Shown: piece after piece, positions 1 through 5,229 of the stretch
Numbering within the stretch: position 1 is the stretch's first letter
Layout of the letters: each line of letters opens with the position of its first letter
Origin: CAZEXD01 sp964516865
Lineage (GTDB): Bacteria > Patescibacteriota > Minisyncoccia > Minisyncoccales > Staskawiczbacteraceae
NCBI GenBank assembly: GCA_964516865.1
Contig: CAZEXD010000029.1
Location: 1-6,992 of the forward strand
Length of the DNA: 6,992 nt
Direction: 5' to 3'
The notes under the pieces: model-generated
Seen by the model: the letters and a program-made list of their open reading frames with translations, nothing else
What the model was told of the DNA's origin: nothing
Databases searched by the model: none
Made by a program: the position numbers and the translations under genes

Positions 1-532
1 AACTATAAAAATAAGCAACGGCTGTGCCAATAAAAATAAGAGAATCCATATTGGGGCTCAGGCGCAGTAAATTTTTAAAACCAGATATCCAGATATTAAA
101 ACAAGAAATAATAACAGCCGTAACCAAAACAAACTGAATTATTGTTCCGTATGCCTCAAAAATTTTTGGCATTGGCAAGCCGAGCATTTCGCCCATTACC
201 ATATAAATAATGGGCAAACTAAAAATCAAAGCAAAAATAAACCGCTTTTTTAATTTTTGAATTTCCTGCGCCTTCGCCTCTTTATGATGATCGTGCATTT
301 CTTCCCCGGCAGTTTCTTCTGTTGCTTTGTACCCCAACTTTTCAATAATCTTTTGAATCCTGGCGATACTTATTTCAATGGGATCAAATTCCAAATAAAG
401 TTTCTCCGCTGCAAAATTAACATTGGCGGATTTAATTCCTTCTTCTTTTCTTAAGGTATTTTCAATATTCGCCGCGCACGAAGCGCAGTGCATGCCCGAG
501 ATTTTTAAAATTGTTTTTTGATTCATATTCAT
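1..532 (-). CDS. copA: Copper-translocating P1B-type ATPase, N-terminal part (gene continues beyond the left edge)
   Basis: This should be a membrane pump that uses ATP to export Cu(I). Only the first 177 codons are visible. Residues 5-72 form a heavy-metal-associated (HMA) domain with the copper motif GMHCASC at 13-19 (ligands C16 and C19). A short His-containing linker follows (MHDHH, 79-83). Hydrophobic segments lie at about 98-117 and 127-149, separated by MGEMLGLPMP, which is typical of CopA-type pumps. The conserved SPNMDSLIFIGT stretch (159-170) opens the next membrane helix at the edge. The CPC motif, the phosphorylated DKTG aspartate and the ATP-binding domain lie outside the window, so copper specificity is inferred from the HMA motif and the operon. 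Two in-frame ATGs (532 and 526) are possible starts and neither has a well-placed Shine-Dalgarno; the nearest, GGAAGG at 562-557, is over 20 bases away. It is the third gene of the csoR operon. Confidence 0.88.
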   Translation of the reverse strand, partial: MNMNQKTILKISGMHCASCAANIENTLRKEEGIKSANVNFAAEKLYLEFDPIEISIARIQKIIEKLGYKATEETAGEEMHDHHKEAKAQEIQKLKKRFIFALIFSLPIIYMVMGEMLGLPMPKIFEAYGTIIQFVLVTAVIISCFNIWISGFKNLLRLSPNMDSLIFIGTAVAYFYS

Positions 533-553
533 AAAAAAATTAATTCTATATTT

Positions 554-598
554 TTACCTTCCGCCGCAACCGCATCTCCCATTTACACTGCAACTGCC
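554..598 (-). other. In-frame Cys/Gly-rich extension after the UGA stop of the fusion gene
   Basis: Directly after the UGA at 601-599 the same frame reads GSCSVNGRCGCGGR and ends at TAA (556-554). Three cysteines and six glycines in 14 codons is far from random for AT-rich spacer and looks like a metal-binding or redox tail suited to this protein. If the UGA stood for Cys or Sec the junction would read [C/U]GSC, a CxxC-like motif. The minus-strand RNA can form a 9-bp stem (597-589 with 574-566, three central G-U pairs, 14-nt loop) starting one base after the UGA. The stretch is either translated by UGA recoding or is the remnant of a tail cut off by a nonsense mutation; the sequence alone cannot decide. 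Confidence 0.5.
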
Positions 599-2080
599 TC
601 ATGAATTCTCTGCGCCTGATGGAGCAAACAAATTTCCGTTGCCATTGGAAACATTATTTTGAGATGTTGCACCGCTTTTATCCACAACTTCTATAATCCC
701 GGAAACCATTCCCATCCAACAACTAAATTTATATTTACCCGGCTTTTCAGGGGTAAATTCTTTAATACTGATTTGGCCTGGGGTTAAAGGAATTTCTCCC
801 TCAAATAAACTTTTTGAGATGACAGCATTAGTACATCCGCTTGTTCCTGTATCGGTAATTTCCCATCTTACTGGCACCCCAGCTCTTACCTTAAAATAAT
901 TTGGCGAATAACCGCGAGAGGAGGCGTCCATTTTTAAAATTTGTTTGCCATTAACAATTGGAGCCAATCCCTCCTCGTTTTTATTTTTATATGAAGTATT
1001 TTTGTTAGTATTAGAAGATTGGGTTGAATTGATACCAAAATCGCTAAGACTGGAAATCCCCAAGACATTTAACTGAGAATTTATATTGTAGAGAGCAAAA
1101 AATAGAACCAAGATGCCGGCTATTTTCAAAAATCTTTCAGATAAATGCGATTTTTGCAAAAATTTAACACTAGACAACCCAATAAGTAAAAGCATTGGTA
1201 AAGTTCCCAACGCGAATAAGAACATAATTAATCCTCCCTGAATTGCGTTTCCGGAAATCAAAGCCAACCCTTGGGCGGTTATAGTAAAACCGCAGGGCAA
1301 GAAAAAAGTAAACGCACCCATTAAAAACGGCATATAGCGGCCTTTGAAATTAGACTCATTGGCAATAAATCTCGTCATAAATTTGGGCATCGTAAATTGA
1401 AATTTTCTAAACGCTTTGAAACCGAACATCTGAAAAGCCAAAAAAATCATCATTATAGAAACAGCGATAACTAAAATCGGCCCAAATTTTAAGGAAAAAT
1501 TTAGTTTGCTACCAATTGCTCCTAACGCCGCCCCTAAAATGCTGTAAGAGATAAGTCTGCCGGCATTAAAAATTAAGTGAGGCTGAATTTTCTTCCAAGT
1601 AGAGTCGGCGTCCGAATATAATTCCCCCCATTGTTTTGACATGGAGAGAATTATTCCGCCGACCAAAGCCGCACAATTGGAAATCCCGGCCACAAGCCCG
1701 AATACAAAAAATACCGGCAAAGACGATTTTGAGCCAACATTTATTAACCCTGATAATCCCGATCTATTTAATCCGATAAAACCGATAATAATCAATAATC
1801 CTATGCCGAGGGTAATAAAAAACTCTCTCGGTTTAAAACCATTTATTACTTCTCTTGGCTGGTCAGAAAAAACATAACCCTCTTTTTTAAAAATTTCGTT
1901 CAATCTTTCAAGGGTTGGCCTTTTGTCTTCGTATTCGATTAACACCTCACTTTTAGCGGTTGAAGCTTCGGCTGACTTTATATTTTCTAACTCTAACAAT
2001 TTTTTCTCAATTAAAACTTCGCAAGAAGCGCAATGCATTCCTTTGACATAATAGATATGTTCTTTTTTATTTTTAATCAT
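599..2080 (-). CDS. HMA domain / TauE-SafE (DsbD-like) membrane domain / cupredoxin fusion, probable copper trafficking protein
   Basis: This 493-residue protein joins three modules. Residues 8-72 are an HMA metal-binding domain (GMHCASC at 14-20, ligands C17 and C20). Residues about 87-336 hold roughly seven hydrophobic helices of the TauE/SafE-DsbD type. They carry two conserved cysteines in matched contexts, C136 (GISNCAALVGG) and C263 (FFLPCGFTI), as in membrane electron carriers of the DsbD group. A Ser/Asn-rich linker (about 343-370) leads to a cupredoxin-like domain (about 375-467) with probable copper ligands C416, C454 and M458 (FSCWMGM). In such fusions the HMA end is expected in the cytoplasm and the cupredoxin outside, which suits copper transfer or redox handling across the membrane. 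It starts 10 bp after csoR, with no Shine-Dalgarno. The ATG at 2080 lies just before the HMA domain, so the start looks right. The stop is UGA, and the frame continues into a Cys-rich tail (see 554-598). Transport direction and substrate are not proven by sequence. Confidence 0.85.
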   Translation of the reverse strand: MIKNKKEHIYYVKGMHCASCEVLIEKKLLELENIKSAEASTAKSEVLIEYEDKRPTLERLNEIFKKEGYVFSDQPREVINGFKPREFFITLGIGLLIIIGFIGLNRSGLSGLINVGSKSSLPVFFVFGLVAGISNCAALVGGIILSMSKQWGELYSDADSTWKKIQPHLIFNAGRLISYSILGAALGAIGSKLNFSLKFGPILVIAVSIMMIFLAFQMFGFKAFRKFQFTMPKFMTRFIANESNFKGRYMPFLMGAFTFFLPCGFTITAQGLALISGNAIQGGLIMFLFALGTLPMLLLIGLSSVKFLQKSHLSERFLKIAGILVLFFALYNINSQLNVLGISSLSDFGINSTQSSNTNKNTSYKNKNEEGLAPIVNGKQILKMDASSRGYSPNYFKVRAGVPVRWEITDTGTSGCTNAVISKSLFEGEIPLTPGQISIKEFTPEKPGKYKFSCWMGMVSGIIEVVDKSGATSQNNVSNGNGNLFAPSGAENS

Positions 2081-2090
2081 ATAATTTTAA

Positions 2091-2363
2091 TTATTTATTA
2101 AATAGTTTTGTAACTTTTAAAATCTCTTGAATCATCTCTTGTTTTCTTTTTTCGTTTTTTGTTGCCATTGCCGTTTTAAAACAGGTATTAAGATGATTCT
2201 CCATTAACATTTGATGGGCAGATTTTAAAAGCCCTATTACCGCCAAGTTTTGCTGCATAATATCAATGCAGTATTCATTGGTTTCGACCATCTTAATGAT
2301 TTTTGATATTAAGCTTTGGGCCTTTTTGAAATTGATGAGAGTTTTTTCTTTTTGAGTAGTCAT
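2091..2363 (-). CDS. csoR: CsoR-type copper-sensing transcriptional repressor
   Basis: This 90-residue all-helical protein belongs to the CsoR/RcnR (DUF156) family of metal-responsive repressors. The Cu(I)-binding triad is intact: C32 in the YC pair, then H57 and C61 in NHLNTC. The 25- and 4-residue spacings match C36-H61-C65 of the Mycobacterium CsoR. Family members bind operator DNA as apo-protein and let go on binding Cu(I). The N-terminal helix is unusual. The common Arg-rich RIEGQxRG-like stretch is replaced by NFKKAQSLISKI (11-22), so the DNA contacts may differ from the textbook members. It is first in a minus-strand operon with the HMA/TauE/cupredoxin gene (10-bp gap) and the copper ATPase. 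A strong promoter and an operator-like repeat lie just upstream, so autoregulation is likely. The ATG at 2363 has no Shine-Dalgarno and gives the usual family length. Confidence 0.88.
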   Translation of the reverse strand: MTTQKEKTLINFKKAQSLISKIIKMVETNEYCIDIMQQNLAVIGLLKSAHQMLMENHLNTCFKTAMATKNEKRKQEMIQEILKVTKLFNK

Positions 2364-2395
2364 ATTTTTGAAAATTTATTAATTATTATTTATCC

Positions 2396-2419
2396 ACACC
2401 CCGACCATAGGTATAGGTC
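2396..2419. promoter_or_regulatory. Candidate CsoR operator
   Basis: Right at the predicted start point lie two overlapping imperfect inverted repeats: ACACC-N9-GGTAT (2396-2414) and GACC-N9-GGTC (2403-2419). The G/C runs flanked by TAC-like ends resemble known CsoR operators only loosely. Binding here would block RNA polymerase at the -10 and start site. The position is persuasive and the sequence match is weak. Confidence 0.35.
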
Positions 2420-2420
2420 T

Positions 2421-2448
2421 ATTGTATCAAATGAAAAATCACTGTCAA
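2421..2448 (-). promoter_or_regulatory. Promoter of the csoR copper operon
   Basis: On the minus strand a perfect -35 box TTGACA (2448-2443) is followed after 16 bp by TACAAT (2426-2421), one base off the -10 consensus and preceded by TG at the extended -10 position. Transcription should start near 2414, giving a leader of about 50 nt before the csoR ATG. This is the best sigma70-type promoter in the window. Confidence 0.75.
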
Positions 2449-2455
2449 TAGCAAA

Positions 2456-2484
2456 TTTACTTTTAAGTATATTTGTGCTAAATT
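2456..2484 (+). promoter_or_regulatory. Candidate plus-strand promoter facing the GC-rich element and the DUF3160 gene
   Basis: TTTACT (2456-2461) and TAAATT (2479-2484) are separated by 17 bp, with TGC immediately before the -10 box (extended -10 form). Transcription would begin near 2491 and run through the GC-rich structured block towards the gene at 2873. Its -35 box is only 7 bp from the -35 box of the csoR promoter, so the two are back to back and could share control. Each box has two mismatches from consensus, so this is less certain than the csoR promoter. Confidence 0.45.
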
Positions 2485-2527
2485 GGAAGCATAAAGACAT
2501 TAAATTTCTGAGCCCACCCGCCACCCA

Positions 2528-2698
2528 TTTTAAGATCCCGCCGCCGTCCGAAAAAATCGCTGGGGGTTTCCCGGCAGGCGGGCAAAAATTTTTACCCCGT
2601 AGGGTCGCAAAGCGAATCCTTCGGGGCGTTCCCCCCAATCCCCTTCCTTTTTGCCCGCCTGCTGCATTGCCCCTTTCGCGGGCGCGGCGGCTTTAAGA
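2528..2698. repeat. GC-rich nested inverted-repeat element (interspersed repeat or structured RNA)
   Basis: A chain of inverted repeats is nested around one centre. From outside in, 2528-2533 pairs with 2693-2698, 2540-2546 with 2685-2691 (7 bp), 2548-2550 with 2679-2681, and 2562-2565 with 2670-2673. Then 2572-2588 pairs with 2648-2664 (17 bp, one G-U), and the core hairpin spans 2595-2626. In the core, CCCCG and AGGGT pair with ATCCT and CGGGG around a CGC-AAA-GCG tip. Open frames cross the block on both strands, but they change with the strand and look like translated repeat, rich in Pro, Gly and Arg. The composition differs sharply from the AT-rich flanks. I infer an interspersed repeat of the kind found between genes in CPR genomes, or a structured RNA. 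I cannot name a family. Confidence 0.6.
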
Positions 2699-2699
2699 G

Positions 2700-2770
2700 A
2701 AAGAAAAGAGGTAAAAACGCTTGCCCCACCCTCCCTTGCGCGCGTTTTTGAAATTTTACTCCCTTTCTTT
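2700..2770. repeat. Second hairpin following the GC-rich element
   Basis: The 17-nt arms 2700-2716 and 2754-2770 are inverted repeats matching at 14 of 17 positions. On the minus-strand RNA two of the three mismatches become G-U pairs. Inside, AAAAACGC (2713-2720) pairs with GCGTTTTT (2742-2749), overlapping the arm, around a C-rich loop. The A-tract/stem/T-tract layout resembles a bidirectional terminator, but the stem is mostly A-U and the loop is long. It may be part of the same element as 2528-2698. Confidence 0.4.
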
Positions 2771-2872
2771 TCGACTTTTATTGATTTTAGTAATATCATA
2801 GAAATAGTTAGAGTGGGATAAAATTCCCTAAAGCAAGATCGTAAGTTTAAATAAACTAAATTTATAAAAAAT
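2771..2872 (+). other. AT-rich leader upstream of the DUF3160 gene
   Basis: The stretch returns to the AT-rich composition of the genome. A possible -10-like GATAAAAT (2817-2824) is present, but I see no convincing -35 box at the right distance. No Shine-Dalgarno precedes the ATG at 2873; the 25 bases before it are almost all A and T. No gene or RNA gene is visible here. Confidence 0.4.
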
Positions 2873-5224
2873 ATGGACAATCAAAATTTTAATCAACCAA
2901 TGCCGGAGAATCCTCAAATGCCGCCAATTATGTCCGAACCAAAACCAAAGAAAAAAAATTGGATTATTTCAGGAATTTTGGGAGCGGTTGTTATTATTGC
3001 TTTGGCTATTTATTTTGTTTTACCAAAATCGGGTCAAGACATAATAAAGAAAACAGCCGAAGATATTTATAAGCCCGCCGTGACGTTCGCTTCTAAATTT
3101 GCGACTTATGAGGAAGTGCCGGTAAATATCAGCCCGAAAGTTCCGGCTTATACTGTGAGCCCAGACTTGAACAATATTATTAATGCCAAAGATCTTTATT
3201 ACTATAATTTTTCTCCTTCTTCTTTTTCTGACAAAGAAAGAAATTTATTAATAAAAAACGCTTTTGTGGTTAGGCCGTCTTACCATAATGAATTTTTTTC
3301 ACTATATGAATCAAATCGTTATAGCTATGTACCGAGTTTTATTACAACGGACTCAATACTCCACAACTATCATTTAATGTTTGATTTCCTGCTCAAGCAG
3401 TTAGAGGAGCAAAAATTGGCAACTGAATTGAAACAACTTAGCGTCAATATGCTTGCCGAATCGCTTAATCAATACAACAACTTAAAGGGCACCGAATGGG
3501 AAAACGCTGCCAAAAGAAATATTGGATTTTTTACTGTTGGAAGTAAACTCTTGGATCCGTCAGTTAGTATTCCGTCAATTGTCGCAAACGAAGTTAACCA
3601 AGAATTAGCACTTATTGAAGCTCATCAAGGTATAGCAAAATCTCCTGTAATGAACATTGGCGGTGGAGAGGACATAATGATTGATACTCCGCAAGGCCCT
3701 CAATCATTAGAAGCGTTAAAAGAGGATTACTCGCAATACATTCCAAGGGGCCATTATGAGAAAACAGAACAATTAAAGGCCTATTTTAAATCAATGATGT
3801 GGTATGGCCGTCTTACTTTTAGAATGAAAAGTGACGATGAAGTAAAATCAGCATTACTTATTACTCTCGCGCTCAATAAAGAAAATAATCGGAACAGCTG
3901 GAACAAAATTTACGAGCCGGTAAATTTCTTTGTCGGCAAAAGCGATGACATTACTTATTATCAATTTAAGGATTTAGCAGAAAAAGTTTACGGCGCAAAC
4001 GCGACATTTCCATCAGTGGCAAACGACAAAAATAAATTTGCCGCTTTTATTAACGAAGCAAAGACCCTAGAACCGCCGCAAATCAATTCAATGCCGATTT
4101 TTCAAGCATCAATTCAATCAGATAGAGAAAAAGAAATTAAGGGATTCCGTTTTATGGGGCAAAGATTTACTATTGATGCTTCTATTTTTCAACGCCTTGT
4201 CTATCGGGAAGTCGGCGATAAAACTAAATCTTGCCCAGCATTTAAGCCAGAAAAAACAGGGTGTTTGTCAGGAGCAAGATGTCTTCCTAAGGGATTAGAT
4301 ATTCCGGCAACAATGGGTTCACATGAAGCAATGAATATTTTAAACGAAATGGGCGAAACTCAATATGTCTGCTATCCTGAAAATATGTCAAAAATGCAAA
4401 CATATCTTTCCGGCTTGCCAACTGAAAATTGGACGCAAAATTTATACTGGGGCTGGCTGTATCAGCTCCGTCCACTTCTTGATGAAAAAGGAAATGGCTA
4501 CCCGTCCTTTATGCAAAATACTGCTTGGTTAAGAAAAGACCTTAATACATTTTTGGGAAGCTGGGCCGAATTGAAGCATGACACCATTCTTTACGCCAAG
4601 CAGGTTTATGCTGAACTCGGAGCGGGTGGCGACGAACCACCACCTCCACCAGATGATCGGGGGTATGTTGAGCCAAATCCATATGTGTATGCCCGCCTCG
4701 CCTCGCTTCTCAAAATGACAAACGAAGGTTTGGATATTCGGGGGCTTTTGACGCCAAGCATGAAAGATAATTTAGGAAAAATGGAGCAATTAGCAATGTC
4801 TCTTAAAACAATATCGGAAAAAGAATTGAATAATGAGAAATTGACCGATGAAGAATACGAGCTTATCCGTTCATACGGCGGGCAATTAGAGCATTTCTGG
4901 CTTGAGATAAATAAGGACGAGCCGCAATATAAAGAATTAGGTCAAAGAGATTTCTTAGATCAAAATCCAGCTGCCATTGTCGCTGATGTCGCTACCGATC
5001 CGAACGGCCAAGTTTTGGAAGTAGGCACAGGTAAAATTTCCGAGATTTATGTTGTTGTTCCTATTGACGGAAAATTAAAAATCGCCGAAGGCGGAGTTTA
5101 TTCCTATTACGAATTTACTTGGCCGATGTCTGATAGATTGACCGATAAAAAATGGCGAGAGTTGTTAAATTCCGGTCAAGCTCCAGCTTTGCCGTCTTGG
5201 ACTGATGCCTTTGTCGCAAAATAA
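2873..5224 (+). CDS. DUF3160 family membrane-anchored protein of unknown function
   Basis: This 783-residue protein has a short Pro/Gln/Asn-rich, Lys-ended cytoplasmic tail (1-29) and one hydrophobic anchor (30-50). The rest is a large extracytoplasmic domain. I assign DUF3160 from its hallmark stretches: SFITTDSILHNYHLMFDFLL about 30 residues after FVVRPSYHNEF, LPKGLDIPATMGSHEA (471-486), a proline run then RGYVEPNPYVYARLASL, and the C-terminal AEGGVYSYYEFTWPMSDRLT. No catalytic residues are known for the family, so I give no reaction. The only four cysteines (C454, C464, C470, C500) sit together around the LPKGLD motif and could form two disulfides or a metal site. Five consecutive prolines (589-593) would be expected to need EF-P for translation. 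The gene is followed after 5 bp by the capA-like gene, pointing to co-expression and a shared envelope role. There is no Shine-Dalgarno; the start is supported by the tail-anchor layout. Confidence 0.85.
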   Translation: MDNQNFNQPMPENPQMPPIMSEPKPKKKNWIISGILGAVVIIALAIYFVLPKSGQDIIKKTAEDIYKPAVTFASKFATYEEVPVNISPKVPAYTVSPDLNNIINAKDLYYYNFSPSSFSDKERNLLIKNAFVVRPSYHNEFFSLYESNRYSYVPSFITTDSILHNYHLMFDFLLKQLEEQKLATELKQLSVNMLAESLNQYNNLKGTEWENAAKRNIGFFTVGSKLLDPSVSIPSIVANEVNQELALIEAHQGIAKSPVMNIGGGEDIMIDTPQGPQSLEALKEDYSQYIPRGHYEKTEQLKAYFKSMMWYGRLTFRMKSDDEVKSALLITLALNKENNRNSWNKIYEPVNFFVGKSDDITYYQFKDLAEKVYGANATFPSVANDKNKFAAFINEAKTLEPPQINSMPIFQASIQSDREKEIKGFRFMGQRFTIDASIFQRLVYREVGDKTKSCPAFKPEKTGCLSGARCLPKGLDIPATMGSHEAMNILNEMGETQYVCYPENMSKMQTYLSGLPTENWTQNLYWGWLYQLRPLLDEKGNGYPSFMQNTAWLRKDLNTFLGSWAELKHDTILYAKQVYAELGAGGDEPPPPPDDRGYVEPNPYVYARLASLLKMTNEGLDIRGLLTPSMKDNLGKMEQLAMSLKTISEKELNNEKLTDEEYELIRSYGGQLEHFWLEINKDEPQYKELGQRDFLDQNPAAIVADVATDPNGQVLEVGTGKISEIYVVVPIDGKLKIAEGGVYSYYEFTWPMSDRLTDKKWRELLNSGQAPALPSWTDAFVAK

Positions 5225-5229
5225 AATGA

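Noticed and set aside
257..454. Plus-strand 65-codon open frame
   Set aside because: It is antisense to the HMA domain and linker of the copper ATPase, which have clear family motifs.
529..582. Minus-strand 17-codon frame beginning MGDAVAAEGK, whose TGA overlaps the first copA ATG in an ATGA junction
   Set aside because: It could be a leader that couples translation to copA, but it has no ribosome binding site. The other frame through the same bases, continuous with the upstream gene and Cys-rich, is the more meaningful one.
1641..1877. Plus-strand 78-codon open frame
   Set aside because: It is antisense to the membrane part of the HMA/TauE/cupredoxin gene and shows no domain character.
2390..2398. 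Perfect DnaA box TTATCCACA upstream of csoR, with another at 678-686, suggesting an origin
   Set aside because: The two are isolated and 1.7 kb apart, one lies in coding sequence, and there is no box cluster, dnaA or dnaN gene nearby. Chance is the simpler explanation.
2502..2756. Repeated AAATTT at 2502-2507 and 2751-2756 as a target-site duplication around the GC-rich element
   Set aside because: Six A/T bases are expected by chance in this composition, and one copy lies inside the second hairpin. No terminal inverted repeats are visible.
2316..2880. Open frames of 82, 116 and 126 codons crossing the GC-rich intergenic block on both strands
   Set aside because: They overlap one another on opposite strands, lie largely within inverted repeats, give Pro/Arg/Gly-rich low-complexity products, and run into the csoR gene or its promoter. 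They are best read as translated repeat.
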